The position numbers and the translations under genes were made by a program. Shown here piece by piece: positions 8,868-19,721 of a DNA stretch of 56,497 nucleotides (the stretch's first letter is position 1; each line of letters starts with the position of its first letter). Origin of the DNA: Trichomonas tenax (Eukaryota; Parabasalia; Trichomonadida; Trichomonadidae); contig JALKBU010000244.1 in the NCBI GenBank assembly GCA_023091735.1, forward strand, positions 1 to 56,497, read 5' to 3'. Under the pieces are notes generated by a model that had not been told where the DNA came from, made no database searches, and saw only the letters and a list, made by a program, of their open reading frames with translations.

Positions 8868-11069
8868 TTAGTCGTAGTAATATTTGGAAGATTTCTTCTT
8901 CTGGCTTGAAGACTTCTTTTCATCGTTAGAATTGTTGTAGTTGTCAACAGCCTCTTGATCAGCGAGGAGAATGAATGGGATTGGTGGGATGATGTCATAA
9001 AGGAATCCACTGAGAAGACTGAGTCGAACTTCATCTTCGCCATTAGTTGACTTCCTTCTTTCATTGGATTTGTTCTGCTTCTTCTTTTTCTCCTTAACAG
9101 GGGGCGCTGGAGGTGGGGAAGAAGATCTCGATGATGACCCAGAGTGATGGCGACGAGATTGGATTGTTGATTTGACTGTAACTGTTGATGAGCTCGAATA
9201 TGAAGCTTTGTCTGAGTTCTGCGTTGGTGATCTCGTTGAAGATGAAGGAGACTTCGGCTGAGAATCGATTTGCGGCTTCGGACGAACTTTCTTGTCCTTC
9301 CATTCAACTTTCGGTGTGTCAAACGGAATATATCCATCAAGAGGGAGAACGAGCTCTTGTCCTGGTTGTATGGATGGACCTCTTCTTCCTTTCTCTTCAG
9401 ACAATGGTCCTGTGGGCTTTACTCCGTACAATGCTGCTCTCAGATTGCCTCCAATGCGAACGAGTTTGACAACACAGTTGAAATGGAATGAACGACGAAT
9501 CATCGCAGCCTGTGGGAATGCAGAGTTCGAAACATCCAAAACATAACTATCATCTGTCGTAACAGTGATGCATGAAGGAGGAATTCCGTTGTCACACCTG
9601 ACTTCATCTGTGTGCATCAAAAATCCTGATAATTCCATAATAAACGATCCATCTTCGATCAACTCATTTGAGATGATTGTGTGGTCGTCGGTGATCGTGA
9701 GCTCCGTCTGGTGTGGAGGCTTCTCTATTCTGCTCGCTGGCTGACTTTGAAGATATCCTTCGATGGCATCACTCATTTCGAAACCTTTGACAGGCGGATA
9801 TGAAGTCTTCGAATTTGCGTTGTAAATCAGTTTGTTTGCCAACACATCGATGGCCTTCATCACGAGTTTTTTGTCAACATTGAAAATAGCGACAAATGTA
9901 TCGACATAACATGACCAGAATCCTCTAATTCTTTCAAAAAGAAGCGTTGCGTATTCTTTGAAGTATTTTGTCATTAATGTGCAAAAGCTAAGCTCCGAAT
10001 TTTCTAAATCTTGTTGAATCTGAACATGGAATCGGCCATCCACAATTCCATTGATGATTTCTTCTCTGTTAAACTCTGTCACAACGATATCAGACTGTAA
10101 TTTCATGTCTTCAGGCAATAATTTTATGAATGGAATTTGATAAGATTTTTCAGGCTGACAATTCGAGCAAACGAAATTATGTGGGCAGAAACCGTAATAC
10201 AGCGATTCACAGTGCTTGTGAACCCAGAATTTGCAATTTGTGCACTGAACTATCGGATCTGTGTAGTTTTTGTTGTTCTTGCACTTGCATCTTATCCTCT
10301 GCCCGCGACAGAACGGGCAATAGAATGACTCGTTGTCCGATATTCTTGCGATATTGACACATTTCGCATGCAACCAGAACTCACACGAATCACACTGAAT
10401 GAGAAGTCCATCGTTCCTCCCCTCTCCGCAGACGCAGCGGATTCCATACCTCCCGGACCTCTTGTCGTTAAAGAAAACGGGCTCTGGCGGCTGCATTGCG
10501 TGCTGGTTGACTTTTGGAATCGAAATAACAGGATGAGGTATCGGCACTCTCGGCTGTTGATAGTATCCCGGCTGTGGCTGCGGAATAAAAGCTGTCTGTT
10601 GAAAATTTTGCGTTTGATATGGATAATAAGTCGACGGGATCGGAATTGGTTGCTGTTGAATTTGAGGCGATGGTTGTGTAATGTATGGTATTTGGTTTGT
10701 CATCATTCTGTTTGCTTGTTGTGGAATTTGATAACTCGATAAATCCGGTATTGATGTTGTTTTCGGCAATACGAACGGCGTCGCTTTGATTGGCACCGAC
10801 GGCGGCGGTGGCGGAATGTCCAGCACTCGAGGAATTGCAGGCATTGGAAGCGGTGGCTTCGTTATTTCGGGCATCGGCTTCGCAGTTTTAACAATCGCCG
10901 GGTTAATCCTAACGATGGGGTGCGGTACGATCGTTTTCACCGGGTTTGAGACTTTCCTTATTATTGGTGTCGATGGAATTGAACTTGAAGGAGGATGGTC
11001 CGGAGAGCTCATCAGGCTCTGGATCGAGTTCTTTCTTACTGTTGTATTCTCGTTTGGATTATTGGACAT
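8868..11069 (-). CDS. Double PHD finger plus degenerate SET domain protein (Set3/SETD5/MLL5-like)
   Basis: The 733-residue protein has a long Pro/Gln-rich, disordered N-terminus (1-200). PHD finger 1 is at about 209-256 (CVCGEG, CDSCEFWLHAKC, CPFC). A second PHD-like finger is at 258-307 (CKCKN, CTNCKFWVHKHC, CSNC). A SET-like domain at about 455-590 ends in IRRSFHFNCVVK, then PGQELVLPLDG. In active SET enzymes this region holds the NHSC cofactor-binding motif; here, as in Set3, MLL5 and SETD5, it is an RRS-type sequence, and even its Cys and Pro are changed. The protein is therefore more likely a chromatin reader or scaffold, perhaps for a histone deacetylase complex as yeast Set3 is, than a methyltransferase. 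The C-terminal 150 residues are Ser/Lys-rich. The ATG at 11069 is the first in frame. Confidence 0.8.
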   Translation of the reverse strand: MSNNPNENTTVRKNSIQSLMSSPDHPPSSSIPSTPIIRKVSNPVKTIVPHPIVRINPAIVKTAKPMPEITKPPLPMPAIPRVLDIPPPPPSVPIKATPFVLPKTTSIPDLSSYQIPQQANRMMTNQIPYITQPSPQIQQQPIPIPSTYYPYQTQNFQQTAFIPQPQPGYYQQPRVPIPHPVISIPKVNQHAMQPPEPVFFNDKRSGRYGIRCVCGEGRNDGLLIQCDSCEFWLHAKCVNIARISDNESFYCPFCRGQRIRCKCKNNKNYTDPIVQCTNCKFWVHKHCESLYYGFCPHNFVCSNCQPEKSYQIPFIKLLPEDMKLQSDIVVTEFNREEIINGIVDGRFHVQIQQDLENSELSFCTLMTKYFKEYATLLFERIRGFWSCYVDTFVAIFNVDKKLVMKAIDVLANKLIYNANSKTSYPPVKGFEMSDAIEGYLQSQPASRIEKPPHQTELTITDDHTIISNELIEDGSFIMELSGFLMHTDEVRCDNGIPPSCITVTTDDSYVLDVSNSAFPQAAMIRRSFHFNCVVKLVRIGGNLRAALYGVKPTGPLSEEKGRRGPSIQPGQELVLPLDGYIPFDTPKVEWKDKKVRPKPQIDSQPKSPSSSTRSPTQNSDKASYSSSSTVTVKSTIQSRRHHSGSSSRSSSPPPAPPVKEKKKKQNKSNERRKSTNGEDEVRLSLLSGFLYDIIPPIPFILLADQEAVDNYNNSNDEKKSSSQKKKSSKYYYD

Positions 11070-13112
11070 ACAATAGGAAAAGAAAAAACTTTTAAAAAAA
11101 CCTAAAACAACTTTCGCTCACAAATTTTTCTGAATACAAAATATTTGAGTTCACATTTTTCCATTTTCTCGTTTTCTCTTCTTTATTTTTGGATTCGACC
11201 TACCTGGCAATATCATACACATACAGATATATATGTCTATATAAGTGGCTAAGCCTAGATATCCTTATATATCGAGATATGAAGTATCAAAATCATATAT
11301 TTCAAATTTTGAGAGGATAACGATTATTTTTCGAACAAAAGTCGATTAACCGTTAATCAAAAATTTTGGGTGAAAAATGAAGTCATTCCATAACTTCCAT
11401 ATTCTAAAGATGTTAAATTTGAACTAAAAATGAACAAATCATGATTTTGTCACTTTTATAGAGGACAAGAAAAATATTTAGCATTCCCATGCTATATATT
11501 ATCCGATTCTTTAAAGATCTCGAAAATTAATATGACAAAAATATTGATTTTTCATAATTGATGTTCTTTGTTTTAAAATGAAAAATACTTTCAAAAACTC
11601 AAAAATTTCAATTTTTAAATTGGTATTTGTATTCTATAATAGTTATATTATCAATGTATAATATAAAAATGTGAAAAATTGTTAAGATTTCGTTTATTTT
11701 AAGGTTTAGAGATTTTTTTCCATGTTAGTCATTTGCTTTAGAATGCATAGAGAATAAAAATGTACGTTTTAGCTAAATTTATTTTTTACTGTACGTTAAG
11801 TTATGGTTTTTAAAACCTTTAAGTTTGGAGCTACAATTAGCTTTGGAAGAGCTGAAGGAAGTTTTCTATCAATGGAGTTCAAAGACTATTTGTAAAATTA
11901 TTTTCAATCAAATAATCAAAATGTTGACTTCTTGTAGTATTACAGCCTTGCCTTCTCTTCCTCATAGCTTTCGAAACCTTGAAGAGATTTCGTAGTTTGC
12001 CTTTAAAATTGGTGAAATACGAATCGAATCTCACTCAATTTTGAATTAAAGCGATGATTGCTTCGTGAAATATAAAGTGCATCTCGAGTCAGAGGATTTG
12101 GAGTAGTTTTGGGATGACTTTGTTAATTTTGCCGAATGAAAATATTCCGAAATAAACTGAAAAATGTCGAATTGAAAGATAACTTTTTGGCCAATTGAAA
12201 GTCGATGAAAATTTATAATGTTTTTTTACTGAGTTAACCGCTAAAAAATCATTTTATTCCGAAAGACAATTTTTAAATTGCGTTTCTAGAAATCATTTCT
12301 ATTGTGAATATATTCACTTCTCTATGGAATATCGATTGGCTATATCAAAGTTCTCCAAAATGGCAAATTTATTTTTATTTGAGATATTTATCCGGAAAAC
12401 TATTAAGAAAATGATGGTTATCACATTAAAATCCAATGTTTTTCATCAAAAATAATATAAATCCAAAGTTTTAAAGCTCAGCTGCTCAAAAATAAAATAC
12501 TGGTATTGAATCAATTGATGTAAAATTCAATAATGTTTTGTTTGACTTAGCAATGGATTTTTGAGAGTTCGAATATTGTATTGTTGAGGTCTTTGGGTGC
12601 AGTTTCTGATAAATTTGATAAGTTCCGATTATATTTTGGAGTTCAACCTTTGCATATCTATAGTTATAATATATTCTTTTTTGATTTTGATATTCTGACA
12701 TTGATCACATCTTATTCCATTATTTTATTTACTCAATGAAATATGTTTGATTAAAAATCATAATCAAAGTTTACAACCTTTACCAAACCTTTCATCTCAA
12801 CAAAGAAATATCAAATATATGTCGGAATTGATGTTGATCAAATATTCAAAATTCAAAAAAACTATAACATTGCTCATTCTCCAAAATCAGAATACAAGCT
12901 TTCCTATTCGAGAAAAATAGATCCACAAAGTGATAAAAGCTAAAACTCGCATTTTAACATTGATATCAAATTAATTTTTATGAATATCAATGTTTAAATG
13001 TCAAGTGATGTAGAAATATAAAGAGATCATTCTAAGTTTTGGTTGTTTATAGTTGAAAAAAGGAGAATCAATAAAATAATATTTATTTAAAAATGAGATA
13101 TCAATATTTACT
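11070..13112. other. AT-rich intergenic region, 2 kb
   Basis: This holds the 5' flank of the PHD/SET gene and the 3' flank of the RRM gene. A short inverted repeat, AACATTGATAT (12956-12966) / ATATCAATGTT (12984-12994), is the only structure noted and may be chance at this AT content. No supported gene. Confidence 0.5.
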
Positions 13113-15176
13113 CTAAATAGACTTAATGTATTCGTTCCACTTGTTTTCATCGTGTGCGAAATCGTATGTTTGGTTGATGGAAAGTTTGCCGATCTGCTCG
13201 ACGATCTTTTCCTTCTGTTCGTCGGTCAAATCTGTTCTCTCCTTTGTCTTGTCAACGAGGTACTGGCGTGGCCTCTTGATGACCTTCTCCTGTCTCGGTG
13301 GCTGTGGCTGGACTGGCGCGATCTGCTGAGATGTAGACTGAGCTGCGTTGATGAATGGTGAGATTGCGATCTCTGGGAACTCTGAAAGCTTAATAACATT
13401 ATAGTAGCAGTTAGAAGCATTCTCTGCGTTCTCGAAGAGGACAGAAGCTCTGCTGCATGGGTCGAATGTATCGAAGTTGTATGCCATGTTAACTGCTTCG
13501 ACCTTGAAGCCCTTCTCGTTGAGGTAGTTGAAGATGCCCTCAGAAGTGTATGTTTCTGGGAGACCGTTGAAGAATAAGAATCTGTCTTTATAATCCTGTG
13601 GGATTTCGATGTTGTGGAGCAACTGGTGAGCCTTAACAATTGTGTGAACTGAGAAGATATCGTGTCTGATCTTCTTCTCTTTAAGATACTTGAGAGCGAG
13701 TGAGAGGTATGAATCATCACGATACTGGATCAAAGCGTGCTTAACATCGCCAGACTTAGCGATCTTGATGAAGTTGATTGAGCCGCCGATCTGAGAGTAC
13801 TGTGTGTAGATGGCAGCGTCTGCTGTCTCCTCTGGAATGTCGAAAACGAAGAGGAGGTTGTTTTTCGACCACTGTGTGGAGTAGAAGTAGTAGAGAACGG
13901 AAGAAACGGAAACTCTTGGGAAGAGGAATGCGTTCTTGGACTCAGCCTTTGCCTTAACAGCGTCCTCGTACTTCTCGAAGAGGATGAAGCCAGCGAGTGT
14001 TGCCTGTGGTGTTGGGCAGATGGAGACTGTGATGATTTCACCGTACTTAGCATACTGAGCGCGGAGAGACTGATATGTTGTGCTGTAGTCGATGTGGTTG
14101 AGCATGAGGAAACCAGACTCGACAGGCTGCTTGATGTTGGAGCGAGCTCTGTATGGGAGAACACGGATTGGGCGGTCCTGGCCTTCGAATGTTGTGCGAT
14201 CGAGCTTCTCGATGGCCTGCTGGCGGATTGCCTCAGATTCGTACTCAGCGGATGCGACTGTGAGTGTTGGGTTCTTTGTTGGAACCTCAAAGTGGACGAG
14301 GCCACCAACAGAAGACAAATGCTTCTTGAGAGCCTCGCTGTTGTTGGATGTGATGTCGGCGATGAAGATGCAGCGGGAGTCGATGAATTGGCGGACTTTC
14401 ATTGTGATGTGGTTTGGAACACGGGCTGATGTTGTGTAACCCTTGTTGGAGACTTCTGGGTCGGAAATGATCTTAGCTGGACCCTTATTGTCAGCGAAGT
14501 AGATGATTGTGAACTGATCAATGCCGAGAACCTCTAAGATTTGTCCGTATTTTGCGAAAGTCTGCTTGATCTTCTCTGGCTCAAGGAGTCCCTTGTTGCT
14601 GTGGTCGATAGAGATGGCCTGGTGCGGGAGCTGGACAAGAATGTTAGCACGGTCCTCGCGTGGGACGAATTTGTCAACGTAGACTGGCTGACCCTCAATC
14701 AAAGCGTTTTGGAGGTCATCGAGGGCCTTGTTGGCGTCTTCGACTCTGGCGAACTGGACGTAGCCGATGTTCTTGTCGTTTGGCTTTTTGATAATCTTGC
14801 AAGAGAGAACTTCACCGTACTTGCGGAAGTGACTGTGCAAGCCCGCCTCCTCGACCTTGGCTGGGAGCTCCTTGATGACCAAATTCGAGTTGTAGTTGTG
14901 CAAGTGAGGATTCATCATCTGCCACTGAATGTGGAGGCTATTTTCTCCGATTCTGCTGTAGTTGAACTCCTCGATGACTTTGTTGGCCTGCTCGTGAGTC
15001 TCGAACGTAACAAAGGCACTTGTTGTAGTTTTATTCTTGCTGCTCTTTAATTCGATGTTTGTGATTTTGCCGTAGGATTGGAAAATGTGATTGATGTGCT
15101 CCTGCGTGATGTCGAGAGGGAGACCGCTGACGTATACTGTTGTTTTGTTGTTGGAATCAACTCCGTTCGTACTCAT
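13113..15176 (-). CDS. Multi-RRM RNA-binding protein, PABP-like
   Basis: 687 residues. RRM1 spans about 12-85, with RNP2 VYVSGLP and an RNP1-position FVTFET. RRM2 spans about 95-170 (LVIKELP, GYVQFARV). Further, more divergent RRM-like units follow near 185-250, 268-350 (CIFIADI), 365-440 (GFLMLNHI, GFILFEKY), 455-520 (LLFVFDIP) and 545-610 (FLFFNGLP). A short Pro/Gln-rich linker leads to a charged tail. Between RRM1 and RRM2, IQWQMMNP resembles the linker after RRM1 of poly(A)-binding proteins. Codon use is strongly biased, suggesting high expression. The likely role is cytoplasmic mRNA binding (poly(A) or U-rich), in translation or stability. A canonical PABP has four RRMs and a PABC/MLLE domain; no MLLE is visible, so I call it PABP-like only. 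The ATG at 15176 is the first in frame. Confidence 0.8.
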   Translation of the reverse strand: MSTNGVDSNNKTTVYVSGLPLDITQEHINHIFQSYGKITNIELKSSKNKTTTSAFVTFETHEQANKVIEEFNYSRIGENSLHIQWQMMNPHLHNYNSNLVIKELPAKVEEAGLHSHFRKYGEVLSCKIIKKPNDKNIGYVQFARVEDANKALDDLQNALIEGQPVYVDKFVPREDRANILVQLPHQAISIDHSNKGLLEPEKIKQTFAKYGQILEVLGIDQFTIIYFADNKGPAKIISDPEVSNKGYTTSARVPNHITMKVRQFIDSRCIFIADITSNNSEALKKHLSSVGGLVHFEVPTKNPTLTVASAEYESEAIRQQAIEKLDRTTFEGQDRPIRVLPYRARSNIKQPVESGFLMLNHIDYSTTYQSLRAQYAKYGEIITVSICPTPQATLAGFILFEKYEDAVKAKAESKNAFLFPRVSVSSVLYYFYSTQWSKNNLLFVFDIPEETADAAIYTQYSQIGGSINFIKIAKSGDVKHALIQYRDDSYLSLALKYLKEKKIRHDIFSVHTIVKAHQLLHNIEIPQDYKDRFLFFNGLPETYTSEGIFNYLNEKGFKVEAVNMAYNFDTFDPCSRASVLFENAENASNCYYNVIKLSEFPEIAISPFINAAQSTSQQIAPVQPQPPRQEKVIKRPRQYLVDKTKERTDLTDEQKEKIVEQIGKLSINQTYDFAHDENKWNEYIKSI

Positions 15177-17141
15177 CTGAAAGTGGCCAAATCAAAGCTT
15201 CTCAATTTTAAGACCACGGCTATAGAAAAACGGAACTGTGTTTTATGAGATCTATTGGGACTATTGTTTCTATATATCGCTGTAATTTTATGCAGTTTTC
15301 ATCCTGAAAGGAAATATCATCGATTTTAGATTTTGTATTTTAAATTTTTTTCACTTCTTTTTTATTTATCTCTTTATTTACTAGTTTTATCAAAAAATCA
15401 TCTAATTGATGTTATTGTATTTTACAAATATACCTTTGCGACTGATCTAGAATTTATCTTTATTTCGAGAATTTGTTGAGATTTCAAATTTTACTAATCA
15501 AAATAATAATAAGTCTATGATGTACTATGTGAACAAATACTATTTCTTGTGTTATTCGTGAATGTTTGAAAATAAAAATTTTCGACATGTTTTAAAATCG
15601 AGAAATAATATAAACAATAATCATTTTATCGGTTATATATGTCACACCATTAGTTAACAAGAGTATAAAGAAAAATATTAAATTTTCTCTTTCGAAAGTT
15701 GAATACATGGCTTCAGCATGATATACTATAAGAGAAATTTTATAACGTGTTTTAACACTTATTGAGAAGAGTCCTGAAATGGTTTTATTTAGAAGGGCAA
15801 CAATATTATATATGTTCAAATGCAAAATTATATCTATAGTTTTATAGAGCTACTCATAGAACTATGTGTTCAATTGGATAGATTCGCAGTTATTGAATCA
15901 ATGTCAAGATATCACCTCAAAGACAACGAAAATATTGTGAATATATTATCCATAATGTGTAGATCATTACCATTGCTCAAATTTAGGGGTTTTGTTCAGT
16001 TTTATATATCAAAATCTCACTATTGAACTATATTTATGATCTGGTTAAGTTCTGCTCACTGATTAATATATATCACCAATGCTTATTCTCTCCAAAAAAG
16101 AAAATGAATTCGAAATCTTTCAACCTTATGTAAAACAACTCGTTCAGTTTCATAGCTGTAATTTTAATCATGTTGTTACTGATTTTGCTTTGAAAATTGG
16201 ATAAAACCATCATTCCAGCATCGATATTTATAGTGCGTCCAAAATGTCATTCGAGGGGTCTCAAAAAATTGAATACTTTTGAACGGTAATTTAGTGTAAA
16301 CTATTGAAAAAGCTCCAATTAGATTGTGGATGGGAAAACATTCAATTTTTTTCAATGAAATAATCGCTTATTATTCAAATACAAAATCAATAAAACAAAA
16401 ATATAGGGACTACAATGAACATATATCATTTTCCATTTTATGAAAATTTAAGAAAATTTTCAAATATGAACATTTGTAGTCTTTTGCTTCCTATTTGGCG
16501 GACATCTTAAGGAGAGCATACTCAATAATCATATGTTCGATTCAATAAATACTTTTAGCATGTTTTGGCTAACTTTTTATGATTTGAGAATTCGAAATCT
16601 TGCTTGAAATGATAATTAACAACCGTGGATAGGTAAGCATATTGATTTAAAGAAGGTCACAGGACTAAAACCTTGAAAAGTTAAGGAATTCAATATCAAA
16701 TGGTATTGAAATTTCGACTTTTTGAGAATTCTACATTATGAGGATAATATGGTTCCATGGTGTAAATGATTTTTCGTGTTAACTATCTCCAATAGTAAGG
16801 AGACAGTGATGGATCAGATGTTTAACGTACACTATTGTAAAATGACCTGATTTTTGTTGTTCATGATCTCCAATAATTAGAAAATTTGATTCTCTGCTCA
16901 AAATTAGTCAAACATGAAATTTGGAAATTTTGTCATTATGAAACTCACTATAGCTCAATTTCGGTTTTGTGGTTTTGAAATATACACAAAGCAACAGATG
17001 AAAATCATGTAATTTTATAATTTCGAAAACCAAGATAAGATATATATAATTTTTTAAATATTAAGCAGAGAATACTAATTTTACTTCTATTGTAAACATG
17101 ACCTGTTGTGGTATGATTTCTCTCATTGATGTTGGGCGCTA
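15177..17141. other. AT-rich intergenic region, 2 kb
   Basis: Short open frames at 15592-15825 and 15820-16026 are Ile/Lys/Asn/Tyr-rich and of chance length. I see no RNA gene or repeat. Confidence 0.5.
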
Positions 17142-17786
17142 ATGTCAAACACTGAGACAATCAGAGCCCAACAATGGAAAAAATGTAAACCATTCAAACA
17201 TCCCCTTAAGATCATGGCACTTTTCATATCCTTTTGCGGTTTTTTGAATGAAGCTTATATATCAAATTATAGTGAATTAAACTACGAAAACTCGTTTCAT
17301 TTTAACGGGTATAGAGTGAAGCATGAATATGGAAAAGATTGGTTATTAGTTGTTCATCAAAATACAAAAAATGGAAATTATTTTACAAGAGCAAATGTAT
17401 ACCATATTATAAGCACTAGCTTATAATTTATAATTGGTGATATTAAGTTAAATACATCATTATTTAACATTGATAAGAAGTTTAGATTTCTTCTTGAATA
17501 TCCTCAATTATATAAATATCAGATCTTCACCCAAGAAACATTTATTGATGAGAGTGTTACGAATACAGGATACATTTATGAAAATGGTTCTCGCTTTATA
17601 TCTTTTTCAGGTTTTGCTTTATCGCAGGATGTAACAAAAACATTAATTGATGGAACTCCAAATTTTGAACGTGACTAGTGGTATTCAATTGGATGCACCA
17701 GCACTGATTGGCCACTATACCTTCCAGGATGCATGGGACCAGATCATTATTTTGTTCAGCAAACTGAATCCATATTCCATCTTTGA
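17142..17786 (+). pseudogene. Decayed extracellular-type protein fragment (lectin- or fibrinogen-like style)
   Basis: One continuous frame runs from the ATG at 17142 to the TGA at 17784-17786, broken by a TAA at 17424 and a TAG at 17676 but not by frameshifts. Readable blocks are FNGYRVKHEYGKDWLLVVHQ, RFLLEYPQLYKYQIF, TGYIYENGSRF and WYSIGCTSTDWP. The pattern of aromatic and Gly residues with a late Trp/Cys segment resembles fibrinogen-like or concanavalin-like extracellular domains in large trichomonad families, but I cannot name the family. Two nonsense changes without indels suggest fairly recent death. A 17-base A run lies about 120 bp downstream. Confidence 0.6.
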
Positions 17787-17907
17787 ATTCTCTTAAGAGT
17801 TTTAAAAATATTGCAAAGTGTATATCATGCCCAATTGATAAAAGGTTTTATTTAAACTACATGCAATCTTTTAGTACTTATGTTTTTATATTGTTGTAAA
17901 AAATAAC

Positions 17908-17924
17908 AAAAAAAAAAAAAAAAC
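17908..17924 (+). repeat. Homopolymeric A17 run followed by a TA-repeat
   Basis: Seventeen consecutive A bases, then CATTTATAATATATATATATCT. It could be a microsatellite or the relic of a poly(A) tail of a retrocopied transcript from the pseudogene upstream. No flanking target-site duplication was found. Confidence 0.7.
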
Positions 17925-18012
17925 ATTTATAATATATATATATCTACCCAAATGGAAGCTGACTTTTATGAATATCAATACTATTATTCAAGTACCCAAT
18001 TTCACAATACTT

Positions 18013-18090
18013 TAGCCACTGGTCTAAAGCAGGGGGTGTCAGGAATTTTGATTAAAATTTGGTTGTTCGAAACGGCGTTGGTGCGTTTTT
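18013..18090 (+). ncRNA. Pol III-type A/B-box-like module 1 (tRNA-derived?)
   Basis: TAGCCACTGG (18013-18022) resembles an A box and GTTCGAAAC (18065-18073) a B box. The bases around the latter can form four of five T-stem pairs (two are wobbles), and a T5 run starts at 18086. No acceptor stem can be formed, so this is not a functional tRNA. Confidence 0.2.
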
Positions 18091-18165
18091 CCCTTTTTTG
18101 AGTCACCTTTCTGTAGACAAGATTTTTAATGTCACCATTGAATAAAAATGTTGAATGTTGAATTT

Positions 18166-18233
18166 GGGTGTAGTGGCTTAGTTAATGCTAAAGGTTATAT
18201 ATGCCATTGGTTCGACTCTTGAAAGGCCTTTTT
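18166..18233 (+). ncRNA. Pol III-type A/B-box-like module 2 (tRNA-derived?)
   Basis: TGGCTTAGTTAA (18174-18185) fits most of an A box and GGTTCGACTCT (18209-18219) fits a B box at all but the last base. T5 at 18229-18233 and longer T runs follow. Box spacing is about 35 nt, shorter than in a normal tRNA, and the stems are poor. It may be a tRNA relic, a SINE head or chance. Confidence 0.25.
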
Positions 18234-19697
18234 ATTTTTTCTTTTTGTCGAAAAAAAATATATCTTAAATTCTATGAAATGCATTATATATAAGATATAC
18301 ATAGTATAGTGATGTCAAAAAATACCATAGCCTGCTCATTCGGCAGCAAAATTATATAATTATCTATTGAAATTTATTATTAGTTCATTTATCATGCTAT
18401 TAATTCAATATCATTTCTCCATAATTAGTGGATACTATTTATATTATTAGTTAGAATGACTCAAATATGCTGATAAAATTTCACTGATCAAAACAAAAGA
18501 TTTATTTTTTCAAATATTTAAGAGGGACAAAATGAAATCCGAATAATGATTTGGATTTTATAATTATTAAATAATGAATGCTGATTGAGCAAATCGTTAA
18601 AATAGACATTTTCAATTTTTTTCATTCATTTTTGAAAAACGTTAGATTAAGGAGTATTACATAGTGAAAATGTTCTACATTATGAAAATATTTAATTTCA
18701 AATACTACCCAATGAATTACATTAAAGTTTTTACTAAGTTCTGATATGATAATTTATTTATATATTGTTTTAGTAGTTATAATTAAGCAAATGATTCCTT
18801 GTATGATACTAATAACAATGAGAGAATTAAATTTACATGAATAAGCGTAATCATCATTATTTTGTGAAAATCATCAGTAAAATTTCAACGTTTTGTTGGA
18901 TTTGATTGATGTTCTGTGTATGGAGGTGCTAGGATTCGCCTGTATTTTGCGATTCTGCACTCAAATATGAGAAATTATTGTTTTTCGTGATTGAAGAATT
19001 TTGGACCTAAAATTGTTAACGGTATGATAATATTTTTATTACAGAAGTGGATAGTGTATACAATTTATTTGGAGAACTTGAAGTCAAAATTAATGATCAT
19101 CGTATGAATTTATGAGATATGAAGAAATTACGTAATTTATGAGCTGATTTTTTGAAGTTTATTGGTACTAATGTATTGCATGGTATGCGTTAATTCATGC
19201 GGAAAAGCCTCAGCTTGCAGTTTACATATGAGTTTGGGGTAAACAGCGTTGAACTATCCATTAAAAAATGAATCTGACAATATGTCATGTAAACACCCAA
19301 AAAGGCAGGGGGAGTGGCTACAGTATTGTGAAACTGGGTAGTTTGTCTCTCGCATGTGCCAAATGTATGGTACTTGGCTATTCAACAAAAAATATTGCCA
19401 TTTACATGAAAATTGATGGTAAATGTTGGATTACAGTATTATCAGAAATATTTTAAATGCATTACATAGTATGTATTATCTTCCAATATTGGAATCTGCC
19501 ACACTTTCAGATTGAAGATATGTTTTTTATGATTGCATCTTCATTTTCTATTTTCTTCTTTTCTATGCTGCAGATTCTTATATAATCATATAATTCCTCA
19601 TGCAAACGCTTTAATATTCATTGGAGATATCTGACATCAAATGGAAGCATCAAAATACTGAATTGTGAGATAAAAAAAATTCTCCGGTTGGGATCGT

Positions 19698-19707
19698 AAA
19701 AGTGACA
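19698..19707 (+). promoter_or_regulatory. AAAAGTGACA motif just upstream of the kexin-like gene
   Basis: AAAAGTGACA ends 15 nt before the ATG at 19722. The same decamer or near copies recur in the spacer at 40869-41231 and, inverted, upstream of the CFAP410-like gene (about 31907-31919). This suggests a shared promoter element, by inference. Confidence 0.35.
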
Positions 19708-19721
19708 AAAATTATTTTACA

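Larger units (their letters stand above)
17787..19721. other. Spacer with a poly(A) run, Pol III-box-like modules and a doubtful short ORF
   Basis: It contains an A17 run (17908-17924), two A/B-box-like modules (18.0-18.25 kb) and a 62-codon frame at 19268-19456 with some Cys, Gly and Trp (ITICH-like start, CAKCMVLGY) of unknown meaning. The last 25 bases before the next gene carry an AAAAGTGACA motif. Otherwise nothing recognisable. Confidence 0.45.

Noticed and set aside
9185..11076. Several plus-strand frames inside the PHD/SET gene, including a Gly/Ile-rich one at 10786-11076
   Set aside because: They are complements of Pro-rich and Ser-rich coding sequence in the 733-residue gene.
12956..12994. 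11-bp inverted repeat AACATTGATAT/ATATCAATGTT
   Set aside because: Stems of this size in such AT-rich DNA are expected by chance.
14541..15050. 169-codon plus-strand frame
   Set aside because: It lies antisense within the RRM gene, whose codon bias produces long shadow frames.
15592..16026. Two short hydrophobic frames on opposite strands
   Set aside because: Both are short, low-complexity and lie in plain AT-rich spacer.
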